From: Streptomyces sedi
Lineage (GTDB): Bacteria > Actinomycetota > Actinomycetes > Streptomycetales > Streptomycetaceae
DNA length: 64,000 nt
Assembly: GCF_006335015.1 (NCBI RefSeq)
Contig: NZ_VDGT01000008.1
Coordinates: 1 to 64,000, forward strand
Direction: 5' to 3'
Shown here: one piece after another, positions 27,161 through 36,058 of the stretch
Layout of the letters: the number at the start of each line of letters is the position of its first letter
Numbering within the stretch: the first letter of the stretch is position 1
Position numbers and translations under genes: made by a program
Notes under the pieces: model-generated
What the model was told of the DNA's origin: nothing
The model's database searches: none
What the model saw: the letters and a program-made list of their open reading frames with translations, nothing else

Positions 27161-30100
27161 GGCCCGTCGACCCCCGGCTGCTGCGCCACGCGGGCGCGGC
27201 CAGGCGGCTGCTGGTCGCCTCGGTGCTGCTGGGCGTGGCGGAGGCCGGACTGCTCGTCGCCCAGGCGCTGTTGCTCGCGCGGCTGATCGCGGGCACGGTG
27301 ACGGCCGGGCAGGGGCTGGACGCGTTGGGCGGCACACTCGGGTGGCTGGCTGCCACGGCGCTGGCGCGGGGGCTGGTCGGCTATCTCAGGGACTGGCTGG
27401 CGCACCGCACGGGCGCCTCCGTCACCTCGCGGCTGCGGCTGCTGCTGCTCGACCGGGCGGCGCTGCTGGCCCCGCACGGGCTCGCGGGGCGGCCGACGGG
27501 GGAGTTGACCACGCTGGCCACCCGGGGGATCGACGCGCTGGAGGAGTACTTCGGGCGCTATCTACCGCAGCTGGGGCTGGCGGCGGTGGTGCCGTTCGCG
27601 GTGCTCGGCTGGGTGGCGACCGAGGACCCGGTGGCGGCCGGGATCATGCTGGTGACGCTGCCGCTGATCCCGCTCTTCATGGTGCTGATCGGCTGGGCGA
27701 CGCAGGCCCAGACGGACCGGCGCTGGCGACGGCTGGCGCGGCTCTCCGGGCACTTCCTCGACGTGGTGGCCGGACTGCCGACGTTGAAGGTCTTCGGCAG
27801 GGCCGGCGCGCAGGCGGAGAACATCCGCGCCATCACCGACTCCTACCGGCGGGGAACGCTGCGCACGCTGCGGATCGCCTTTCTCTCCTCGTTCGCGCTG
27901 GAGCTGCTGGCCACCCTCTCGGTGGCGCTGGTCGCGGTGAGCATCGGGATGCGACTGGTCCACGGGGATCTGGGGCTGGAGACGGCGCTGGTGGTACTGG
28001 TCCTGGCACCCGAGGTCTATCTGCCGCTGCGGCAGGTGGGGGCCAGGTTCCACGCGGCGCAGGAGGGGCTGGCAGCCGCCGCCGAGGTCTTCGAGGTGCT
28101 GGAGACCGAGCCGCCGACCGACGGCGGGGCCCCCGTTCCGACGCGTCCGGCGCTGCGGCTGGAGCGCGCGGTGGTGCGGTACCCCGGGCGTTCGGGCGAG
28201 GCGCTGGCGGCGACCAGCCTGAGCGTCGCGCCGGGGGAGACGGTCGTGCTCACCGGCCCCTCGGGCAGCGGCAAGTCGACCGCGCTGCGCGCCCTGCTGG
28301 GGCTGGTGCGGCCGGAGTCGGGGCGGGTGCTGGTGGGCGGGGTCGAGCTGGCCTCGTTGGACCTGGCGGCGTGGCACCGCGAGGTGGCGTGGGTGCCCCA
28401 GCGTCCGCTGCTCTTCGCCGGCACGGTCGGTGAGAACGTGCGGCTGGCCCGGCCGGAGGCCGGCGACGCCGAGGTGGCGGCGGCGCTCGCCGAGGCGGCG
28501 GCCGGGGAACTGGACCCGGGGCTGCCGTTGGGCCCGGGGGGCGCCGGACTCTCGGCCGGCCAGCGGCAACGGGTCGCGCTGGCCAGGGCGTTCCTCGCCG
28601 ACCGGCCGATCCTGCTGCTGGACGAGCCGACGGCCGCGTTGGACGGCCCGACGGAGGCGGCGGTGGTGGCGGCGATCCGCCGCCACGGGGCGGGGCGGAC
28701 GGTGGTACTGGTCTCGCACCGGCCGGCGTTGGGCGCCCTCGCCGACCGAATGATTCACGTGAAACATCGCCCGTCCGAGGCCGCGCCCCCGCCCACGCCC
28801 CGGCCCCCCGCCGTCGAGGCCGGGGAGCCGGCCGGGGCCGACGCCCCGGCGGCGCCGGGCGCGGCGGGGCCGGCGGCGGCCGAGGGGCCGGCGCTGCGCT
28901 GGGCGCGGCGGCTGGCGCGCGGGGGGCGGGTGCGGCTGGCGCTGGCCATGGTGTGGGGGGCGCTGGCGCTGGGCAGCGCGGTCGGACTGATGGCCACCTC
29001 GGGGTGGCTGATCTCCCGCGCCTGGGAACAGCCCCCGGTGCTCTATCTGCTGGTCGCGGTCACCGCGACCCGCGCCTTCGGCCTCGGGCGCGCCGCCTTC
29101 CGCTACGCGGAGCGGCTGCTCGGCCATGACGCGGTGCTGCGACTGCTGGCCGGCCTGCGGGTCGCGGTCTACCAACGGCTGGAACGGCTGGCCCCCGCGG
29201 GGCTGGGCCGGGCCGGGCGGGGCGATCTGCTCTCCCGGGTGGTGGCCGACGTGGACGCGCTCCAGGACTACTTCCTGCGCTGGCTGCTGCCGGTGACCGC
29301 CGCGGGCGGCGTCGGGGTCGCCGCCGTGGTCTTCACGGGCTGGCTGCTGCCCGTCGCCGGGCTCGCGCTGGCCGCGGGGCTGCTGCTGGCCGGCGTCGCG
29401 GTGCCCGCGCTGACCGCCGCGCTGGCCAGGCGGGCGGAGTCCCGGCTGGCGCCGGCGCGCGGGGCGCTGGCCGAACGGGTGGTCGACCTGATGACCGGCA
29501 CCGACGAACTGCTGGTGGCCGGGGCGCTCCCCCGGCGCCGCGCCGCGCTGGCCGCGGCGGACCGGGAGCTGACCGGGCTGGCCAGGCGCTCGGCCGGGAC
29601 CACCGCGCTGGCCGGCGGGCTGACCGCGGTGCTCACCGGGGCGACGGTCGCCGCGGCCGGCTGGGCCGGCGTACCGGCCGTGGCCGGGGGCGAGTTGGCG
29701 GGCGTCTGGCTGGCGACGGTGGTGCTGGTCCCGCTGGCCGCCTTCGAGGCGGTGGCGGGGCTGCCGGCGGCGGTGCAGCACCGGCAGCGCGCCCGCCGCG
29801 CCGCCGAACGGGTGCGGGAGGTGCTGACCGCGCCCGAGCCCGTGCGCGAGCCCGAACGGCCGGCGCCGACGCCGGACGGCCCGTTCCCCCTGCGGCTGCG
29901 CGGCCTGACCGCGCGCCACCCCGGGCGGCCGGCGCCGGCGCTGCGCGGGGTCGACCTGGAGCTGACGGCGGGCCGCCGGATCGCCGTCGTCGGCGCCTCG
30001 GGCGCCGGCAAGACGACGCTGGCCCACTGCCTGCTGCGCTTTCTCGACGCGGAGCGAGGCACCTACACCCTGGCCGGCACCGAGGCCACCGCCCTGCGCG

Positions 30101-30642
30101 GCGAGACGGTGCGGCGCTGGGTCGGGCTGTGCGCGCAGGACGCCCATGTCTTCGACAGCACGCTCCGGGAGAACCTGCTGCTGGCCCGCCCCTCGGCGGC
30201 GGAGGCCGAGCTGCGCGCCGCGCTGGGCCGCGCCCGGCTGCTGACCTGGGTCGACTCCCTGCCCGACGGGCTCGACACCCGGGTGGGCGAGGGCGGCGCC
30301 CGGATCTCCGGCGGGCAGCGGCAACGGCTGGCGCTCGCCAGGGCGTTGCTCGCCGACTTCCCGGTGCTGGTGCTGGACGAGCCGGCCGAGCACCTGGACC
30401 TGGAGACGGCCGACGCCCTCACCGACGACCTGCTGGCCGCCGCCGAGGGCCGGGCCGCCGTGCTGATCACCCACCGGCTGGCCGGCGTCGAAGCGGTGGA
30501 CGAGGTGCTGGTGCTGGACGCCGGCCGGGTGGTGCAACGCGGCGCCCCCGCCGAACTGGCCGCGGTCGCCGGCCCCTACCGCGCGCTACTCGCCCGGGAG
30601 ACCGCCGCCGCGCGCGTTCCCGAGCCGGCGGGAGGCCGCTGA
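27157..30642 (+). CDS. cydDC: Fused CydD-CydC ABC exporter for cytochrome bd assembly
   Basis: 1161 aa from a GTG overlapping the cydB stop. Two complete ABC exporter halves: the CydD half (about 1-530) with six helices, Walker A GPSGSGKST, signature LSAGQRQR and Walker B LLLDEPTA; a Pro/Ala-rich linker (about 535-580); and the CydC half (about 585-1161) with six helices, Walker A GASGAGKTT, signature ISGGQRQR and Walker B VLDEPAE. In E. coli CydD and CydC are separate and export cysteine/glutathione or handle heme for bd assembly; in streptomycetes they are fused. All catalytic motifs look intact in both halves. Confidence 0.95.
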
Positions 30643-30724
30643 CATCGCCGGCGCGTCGCTGTCGCGCACCGCCCGGGGGCATTCCCGACTTTCGCTGACG
30701 AAGGGGACTCCTTACGCTGCTGCT

Positions 30725-32260
30725 ATGCGGCAGGTGGCGGAGCCGCTGAGGGCCCTGGCCGCCCTCGGCGGCGACAACGAGCCAGACGCCGTGCCGGCCC
30801 GGGCAGTCCGGGCCGCCGCGGAGGCGACCGGCGCTGGCCACGCCGCACTCGCCGTGCTCAGCGACGACGGGGAACGCATCGACCGGCTGCTCACCCACGG
30901 CGAGGGGCCCGTGCACGACCCAGAGCCGCTGCTGCACGCGCTGCTCGACGGGCGGGGCGCCCGCCCCTCGCCCGACACCACGCTCTGGGCGCCCGTGCTG
31001 GTGCACGGCGCCAAGTCCGGCGCGCTGTGGCTCACCGACCCGCCGGGCGAGACGTTCACCGAGGCCGACCGCGAACTGGTGCGGGCGCTGGCCGCCCACG
31101 CCGGCCTCGCGGTCGGCAACGCCAGGCTCCACGAGGCGGTCCGCCAACAGGCACGCTGGCTGGACGGCAGCCTGGAACTGTCCACCTCGCTGCTCTCCGC
31201 CGAGCCGGAGGACAACGCCCTCGCCGTCGTCGCCGAGCAGGCCAGACGGCTGGCCAGGGCGGCGGTCGGCGCGGTGCTCGAACCGAACGGCGAGGGCGGT
31301 CTGACCGTCGTCGCCGTCTGCGCCGACGACCCCGGCGGGCTGCTGGGCTCCACGGTCCCCGCCGACTCCCCCGCGCTGCGGCAGGTCCTCACCGGCGACC
31401 CGGTCTTCCGCGACCGCCCCACTCCCGACGCCGCCCCGCTGCTCGGCCTCGGCTCCCCTGAGGGCCCCCACATGCTGCTGCCGCTGACCAGCGACGACAC
31501 CACGCTGGGCGTGCTCTCGCTGGCCAGGACCCCCGACGCGCCCCCCTACTCGGTGCCGGAACGGGCCAACGCCACCCAGTTCGCCCAACAGGCGGCGCTC
31601 GCCCTGCTGTTGACGCGGGCGCGCCGCGACAGGGAGCTGCTGGCGGTACTGGAGGACCGCGACCGGATCGCCCGCGACCTGCACGACCTGGTGATCCAAC
31701 GGCTCTTCGCCGTCGGCCTGATCATGGAGGGCGCCCGCCGTGTCACCTCGTCCCAGGACGTGCGGGACCGCGTCGACCAGGCGACCACCGAACTGGACGC
31801 CACCGTGCAGGAGATCCGCACCGCGATCTTCTCGCTCCAGCAGCACCCGGAGGACGCCCCCACCGGGCTGCGCACCCGCGTGCTGCGCGAGACCGGCGCG
31901 GCGGCCCAACTGCTGGGCTTCCGGCCGGCCGTCTCGTTCGTGGGCCCCGTCGACTCGGTGATCGAGGAGGGCGTCGCCCGCAACCTGCTGGCCGCGCTCC
32001 GCGAGGGCCTGTCCAACGCGGCGCGGCACGCGAACGCCTCCCGCGTCGAGGTGACGGTCAACGCGCGCGCCCACGGGGACGACGGTCAGGACGCGGTGCG
32101 GCTGACCGTCGCGGACGACGGCGTCGGGATGAACGCCGGCGGCCGGCGCAGCGGGCTGCGGAACCTGGCCCGAAGGGCCGAGTCCCTCGGCGGCACGGCC
32201 ACGGTGGGACCCGGCATCGGCGGCTCCGGCACGGAGCTGACCTGGCAGACCCCCCGCTGA
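30725..32260 (+). CDS. GAF-domain sensor histidine kinase (NarL/DevS family), no adjacent regulator
   Basis: 511 aa, no transmembrane helix. The N-terminal GAF-like region spans about 15-135, the second GAF about 145-300, then HisKA_3 with the phosphoacceptor in RIARDLHDLVIQRLFAVG (His at about 322), and HATPase with NAARHAN, DDGVGM and GLRNLARRAESLGG. The overall plan resembles DevS/DosT oxygen or redox sensors, but the first GAF is short and I do not see the HPPM-type heme site. It lies 82 bp downstream of cydDC on the same strand, which suggests a link to respiration. No response regulator gene is in the window. Confidence 0.9.
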   Translation: MRQVAEPLRALAALGGDNEPDAVPARAVRAAAEATGAGHAALAVLSDDGERIDRLLTHGEGPVHDPEPLLHALLDGRGARPSPDTTLWAPVLVHGAKSGALWLTDPPGETFTEADRELVRALAAHAGLAVGNARLHEAVRQQARWLDGSLELSTSLLSAEPEDNALAVVAEQARRLARAAVGAVLEPNGEGGLTVVAVCADDPGGLLGSTVPADSPALRQVLTGDPVFRDRPTPDAAPLLGLGSPEGPHMLLPLTSDDTTLGVLSLARTPDAPPYSVPERANATQFAQQAALALLLTRARRDRELLAVLEDRDRIARDLHDLVIQRLFAVGLIMEGARRVTSSQDVRDRVDQATTELDATVQEIRTAIFSLQQHPEDAPTGLRTRVLRETGAAAQLLGFRPAVSFVGPVDSVIEEGVARNLLAALREGLSNAARHANASRVEVTVNARAHGDDGQDAVRLTVADDGVGMNAGGRRSGLRNLARRAESLGGTATVGPGIGGSGTELTWQTPR

Positions 32261-32284
32261 GCCCCTCCGGGGGGGGCGCACGCC

Positions 32285-32725
32285 GACAACCCACCCAGCC
32301 ACGAAGCTCCGTAGTCGCGTGCGGCCCGCCACGAATGCACCGCGCAGTTCCCCGCGCCCCCAAGCAGGCCGCCACCTACCGCGCGTGAACCCACACCTGG
32401 CCGACCACGCCCACCACAACCAGGGGCGCGGGGAACTGCGCGAGCAACCCACCACCGGGGCGCGGACGACAACCCACCCAGCCACCAAGCCCCGTAGTCG
32501 ACTGCGGCCCGCCACACAGCATTCGCGCAGTTCCCCGCGCCCCCAGACAGGCCGCCACCTGCCGCGCGTGAACCCACACCTGGCCGACCACGCCCACCAC
32601 AACCAGGGGCGCGGGGAACTGCGCGAGCAACCCACCACCGGGGCGCGGACGACAACCCACCCAGCCACGAAGCCCCGTAGTCGCGTGCGGCCCGCCACGA
32701 ATGCACCGCGCCCCCAAGCAGGCCG
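32285..32725. repeat. 183-bp tandem repeat array between convergent genes
   Basis: GACAACCCACCCAGCC recurs at 32285, 32468 and 32651, an exact 183-bp period over about 2.4 copies. Each full unit holds the forward core CGCAGTTCCCCGCGCCCC and, about 60 bp later, the inverted GGGGCGCGGGGAACTGCGCG, giving a long potential stem. It separates the stop of the sensor kinase (32260) from the stop of the glycosyltransferase (32741). The core is shared with the arrays at 1-530 and 13.3-13.85 kb, but the spacer sequence is not. No gene is supported between 32261 and 32740. Confidence 0.92.
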
Positions 32726-32740
32726 AGCGCCGGCCCGCGC

Positions 32741-33889
32741 CTACCCGACGCCCCGCCGCTGGCGGGCCGGGCCCGTCGGGAGGCACCGCGTGTAGACCGC
32801 GAGGCACTCGCCGGCCGCCCGTTCCGCCGAGCCGGCCTCGCGCATGTGGTCGCGGGCCGCGCGCCCCAGCGCGCCGCGCAGCTCCGCGTCGACCAGCAGC
32901 GTCTCGACCGCGCGGGCCAGCGCCGCCGGGTCGCCCGGCGGGACCAGGCAGTGCGCCGCCTGCCCGGGCGGCAGCAGCTCGCCGGCGCCGCCCACGTCGG
33001 TCACCACCGCCGGGCGGCCCACCGCCATCGCCTCCAACGGGGCGAGCCCGGACCCGCCGGACCGGTTGGGCGAGACCACCAGGTCGGCGGCGGCGAACCA
33101 GGGCGCCGTGTCCTCGGTGTGCCCGGTGAAGAGGACCTCGGGCCCGGCCGCCCGACGCAGCGCCGCCCGTTCCGGCCCGTCGCCGACCACCGCGAGCCGC
33201 GCCTCCGGCACCCGGGCCCGCACCCGGGGCCAGGCCCGCAGCAGTACGTCCCGGCCGCGTTCCGGCGTGAGCCGCCCGACGCACACCACCAGCGGCGCCC
33301 GCTGCGGCAGCCCGTGGACGGCGGCCAGCGCCGCCCGCGACTGGCGGCGGGCGACCTGGTCGCCGGCGGGGAGGCGTTCCGGATCGACGCCGGCCCGCAC
33401 CACCGACATCGGCGCCGCGACGCCGGCCCGTTCGCCGGCCAGGCGCTGCTGGCCGGTGGCGCACAGCACCCGGTGCGTCCACGTGGCCGCCCGGCGCTCC
33501 CAGCGGCGGGCGGCCAGCGCGCCGACGCCGCCGGCCGCCTCGAACGACCAGACATGTGGCTGAAAGACGGTGGGCAGCCGCCCGCGCAGCGCCAACCGGC
33601 CGGCCAACCCGGCCTTGCCACCGTGGAGATGGACCACGTCGGGGGCGGCTCGCCGCAGCGCGCGACCCGCGCAGTAGACCTCCCACGGCAGGTTCCCCGT
33701 CGGGCCGCGTTCCGCGAGCCACAGTCCCACCCCGGCGCCGGCCGCGCCGGCCTCACGGGCGAGCGTCCCGCCGGAGGGGCAGAGCACCACGGGGCGCATC
33801 CCCAGAAGCCGCTGCGCGCGCACCAGGTCGGCGACGGCCCTGGCCACCCCGCCGTGCGTCGGCTGCACCAGATGCGCGACGGTCAGCAC
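32741..33889 (-). CDS. Family 4 glycosyltransferase
   Basis: 382 aa from GTG 33889. GT-B fold: an N-terminal VAHLVQPTHGGVARAV glycine loop, HLHGGKAGLAGRLAL in the acceptor domain, VCVGRLTPERGRDVLL at the start of the donor domain, and E-x7-E in SGLAPLEAMAVGRPAVV (the first Glu position is Gly/Leu-like, so only the second Glu is clear). Homologues usually start just before VLTVAHL, which favours GTG 33889; an in-frame GTG at 33907 is the longer option. A 12-codon reading frame with a better ribosome site overlaps this start. The acceptor is unknown; wall polysaccharide or a small molecule are both possible. High Arg/Gly content. Confidence 0.8.
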   Translation of the reverse strand: MLTVAHLVQPTHGGVARAVADLVRAQRLLGMRPVVLCPSGGTLAREAGAAGAGVGLWLAERGPTGNLPWEVYCAGRALRRAAPDVVHLHGGKAGLAGRLALRGRLPTVFQPHVWSFEAAGGVGALAARRWERRAATWTHRVLCATGQQRLAGERAGVAAPMSVVRAGVDPERLPAGDQVARRQSRAALAAVHGLPQRAPLVVCVGRLTPERGRDVLLRAWPRVRARVPEARLAVVGDGPERAALRRAAGPEVLFTGHTEDTAPWFAAADLVVSPNRSGGSGLAPLEAMAVGRPAVVTDVGGAGELLPPGQAAHCLVPPGDPAALARAVETLLVDAELRGALGRAARDHMREAGSAERAAGECLAVYTRCLPTGPARQRRGVG

Positions 33890-33921
33890 GCGCGCCCCGC
33901 ACCCCACTCTTCACACCCCAT
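33883..33921 (-). other. Possible 12-codon leader reading frame overlapping the glycosyltransferase start
   Basis: ATG 33921 sits 6 nt after GGAGGT, the best ribosome-binding site in the region. It reads MGCEEWGAGRAC and stops at a TGA that overlaps the GTG of the glycosyltransferase (GTGCTGA). This could be a leader giving translational coupling. Alternatively a frameshift or sequencing error may have separated the true start from the gene. Nothing proves translation. Confidence 0.3.
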
Positions 33922-34227
33922 GACGAGACCTCCACGCTGGGTAACCATCGGGCGGTGAGCAACCCTGGCAGAAACCCATGCGGAAATCACGAGAACGCGC
34001 AGAAAACAAGCAGAAAAGGCCATTCTGCGATGACCAGACCGGTTATCCCCCGAACGGCCCCCGCCGCCGGAGTCGAGAGCGTCGGTGACTTTGGTCACGA
34101 CCCCCGGGGCACCCCGAGAACTCCGGCCCCCGGCCCCCACACGGCACCCCGCCGACCCCAGACACAGCGAAAGGACCCCAGCTACGCTGAGGCCCTTCTC
34201 CCGAGATCCGATGGATCTTCGAACTTC
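33922..34227. other. Gene-free stretch between glycosyltransferase and tRNA-Leu
   Basis: 306 bp, AT-richer around 33980-34030 (GAAAACAAGCAGAAAAGG). It should hold the promoter of the minus-strand glycosyltransferase gene and the termination region of tRNA-Leu. I see no convincing promoter hexamers, hairpin with T-tract, or small gene. Confidence 0.6.
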
Positions 34228-34314
34228 TGGTGCGCGAGGGGGGAGTTGAACCCCCACGCCCTTTCGGGCACTGGAACCTGAATCCAGCGCGTCTGCCTAT
34301 TCCGCCACCCGCGC
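34228..34314 (-). tRNA. tRNA-Leu (anticodon CAG)
   Basis: 87 nt including an encoded CCA end (TGG at 34228-34230 on the plus strand). The acceptor stem GCGCGGG pairs with the 3' end; the D-arm has TGGCGGAATAGGCAGAC, the anticodon loop is TTCAGGT, a long variable arm (TGCCCGAAAGGGCGT) is typical of tRNA-Leu, and the T-loop is GTTCAACTC. It reads CUG, the dominant leucine codon at this GC content. It is divergent from fhaA. Confidence 0.95.
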
Positions 34315-34640
34315 AAGCACCTTGTCCTCCGGCCTCTCCTCGTCCCGGTGGGGACCGGAGCGCCTTCCGACACCCAGAAGGCTAGCACGCCCACAAGGGT
34401 GCCCTCACACGCCTTTTCGCACCCCCGTCCGCACCCCGCGCCCCCGCCCTGACCCGCGCACCGCCCCCGTCCCTCCGCATCACCTCCGGAGATGCGCGAC
34501 ACTGTTGCAAGCTCCCCCCTACGATCCGGGAGGGAGCACCGGTGTCCAGGTGGGAACCACCTGGGCGTCTCGCGCGTGGATACGATCAGCTAGCCCTACC
34601 ACTTCAGCCGCGTGCCGGGACAACGGAGAAGGAGGTGCAC
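34315..34640. other. fhaA upstream region
   Basis: 326 bp between the 5' end of tRNA-Leu and fhaA. It must contain divergent promoters for the tRNA and for the fhaA-pbpA operon. TACGAT at 34578-34583 could be a -10, but no good -35 stands 17 bp upstream. A strong ribosome site GGAGAAGGAGGTG (34625-34637) precedes fhaA. No small gene is evident. Confidence 0.5.
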
Positions 34641-35489
34641 ATGGGAGTACTGAAGCGCTTCGAGCAGCGGCTGGAGGGCCTCGTCAACGGCACCTTCGCC
34701 AAGGTCTTCAAGTCCGAGGTACAGCCGGTCGAGATCGCCGGCGCGCTCCAGCGTGAGTGCGACAACAACGCCACCATCTGGAACCGTGAGCGCACGGTCG
34801 TCCCCAACGACTTCATCGTCGAGCTGAGCACCGGCGACTACCAGCGGCTCAGCCCCTACGCCGGGCAGCTGGGCGACGAACTGGCCGGCATGGTCAAGGA
34901 GTACGCCAAGCAGCAGCGGTACACGTTCATGGGGGAGATCCGCGTCCACCTGGAGCAGGTCGAGTCGTTGGACACCGGCCTCTACCGGGTGCGCAGCCGC
35001 ACGCTCGCCGCCTCGGCCTCGGGACAGGGCGCGCCCCCGCCGTCCTCGGCCCCGACCTATGGCGGACCGCCGCAGCAGCAGCCGTTCACCGGCTCCCCGG
35101 GCTACCCGCCCCCGGGAGCCCCGCCGCCACCGCCGAACGCCCCGCCCGGGGCGCCCCCGCGCCCGCCGTCCGCGCCCTCGGCGCCGTACGGCCAGGCCGC
35201 GCCGGGACGCACCCGCCGCTGGGTCGAGATCAACGGCACCCGCCACCAGATCTCCCGCGGCTCCCTGGTGCTCGGCCGCAGCACCGAGGCCGACGTGCGG
35301 ATCGACGACCCCGGGGTCTCCCGCCGGCACTGTGAGATTCAGGCCACCGAACCGCCCTCCGTGCGCGACCTCGGGTCCACCAACGGCATCGTGGTGGACG
35401 GACAGCACACCAAACGCGCTACGCTCCGCGACGGCTCACGGATCGTCGTGGGCAACACCACAGTCATCTACCGGCAAGCCGAAGGGTAA
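34641..35489 (+). CDS. fhaA: FhaA: DUF3662 and FHA domain protein
   Basis: 282 aa. The N-terminal DUF3662 domain spans about 1-125 (MGVLKRFEQRLEGLVNG start, then VQPVEIAGALQREC). A Pro/Gly/Gln-rich linker follows (about 130-190) and a C-terminal FHA domain (about 195-280) with GSLVLGRSTEADVRI, SRRHCEI and LGSTNGIVVDG, the phosphothreonine-binding residues. In mycobacteria FhaA binds phosphorylated MviN and the PASTA kinase, restraining peptidoglycan synthesis. ATG 34641 has the ideal ribosome site and begins the conserved domain; an upstream in-frame ATG at 34542 is rejected. First gene of the fhaA-fhaB-PP2C-rodA-pbpA operon. Confidence 0.95.
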   Translation: MGVLKRFEQRLEGLVNGTFAKVFKSEVQPVEIAGALQRECDNNATIWNRERTVVPNDFIVELSTGDYQRLSPYAGQLGDELAGMVKEYAKQQRYTFMGEIRVHLEQVESLDTGLYRVRSRTLAASASGQGAPPPSSAPTYGGPPQQQPFTGSPGYPPPGAPPPPPNAPPGAPPRPPSAPSAPYGQAAPGRTRRWVEINGTRHQISRGSLVLGRSTEADVRIDDPGVSRRHCEIQATEPPSVRDLGSTNGIVVDGQHTKRATLRDGSRIVVGNTTVIYRQAEG

Positions 35490-35499
35490 GCGGGGGGCA

Positions 35500-36018
35500 A
35501 TGTCAGAGCTGACCCTGACGGTCATGAGGTTGGGCTTCCTGGCCGTCCTGTGGCTGTTCGTCATCGTGGCGGTCCAGGTGATCCGCAGCGATCTGTTCGG
35601 CACCCGGGTCACCCAGCGCGCCGCCGTCCGGCGCCCGGACCAGGCGGCGCAGCGCCGACCGCAGCAACAGCAGCAGCCGCAGGGCCAGGCCAAGCCCGCC
35701 GGCCGCGGCAGGCAGCGGCGCGGCGCCCCGACCAAACTGGTCGTCACCGAAGGTTCCCTGACCGGAACCACTGTCGCCCTCCAGGGGCAGACCATTACGC
35801 TCGGCCGGGCACACGACTCGACCATCGTGCTCGACGACGACTACGCCTCAGGCCGCCACGCCCGGATCTATCCGGACCAGAACGGCCAGTGGATCGTCGA
35901 GGACCTCGGCTCGACGAACGGCACCTATCTCGACCGAGGCCGACTGACCACCCCGGTCCCCATTCCGCCCGGCGCGCCGATCCGGATCGGCAAGACGGTC
36001 ATCGAGCTTCGGAAGTAG
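35500..36018 (+). CDS. fhaB: FhaB/FipA: membrane-anchored FHA domain protein
   Basis: 172 aa. One N-terminal transmembrane helix (about 5-27, MRLGFLAVLWLFVIVAVQV), a basic Gln/Arg-rich linker (about 35-75), then an FHA domain (about 78-172) with TITLGRAHDSTIVL, SGRHARIY and LGSTNGTYLD. It is expected to bring Thr-phosphorylated partners to the division or elongation machinery, as FipA does with FtsZ/FtsQ in mycobacteria. It starts 10 bp after fhaA with GGGGGG just upstream. The ATG at 35500 begins the membrane anchor. Confidence 0.94.
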   Translation: MSELTLTVMRLGFLAVLWLFVIVAVQVIRSDLFGTRVTQRAAVRRPDQAAQRRPQQQQQPQGQAKPAGRGRQRRGAPTKLVVTEGSLTGTTVALQGQTITLGRAHDSTIVLDDDYASGRHARIYPDQNGQWIVEDLGSTNGTYLDRGRLTTPVPIPPGAPIRIGKTVIELRK

Positions 36019-36058
36019 GTCCGATCACAATGACGACCGGAGGGTGGGAGAGGCGCGC

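Noticed and set aside
34542..34640. A longer fhaA beginning at ATG 34542
   Set aside because: The added 33 codons lack homology, and the strong ribosome site precedes ATG 34641.
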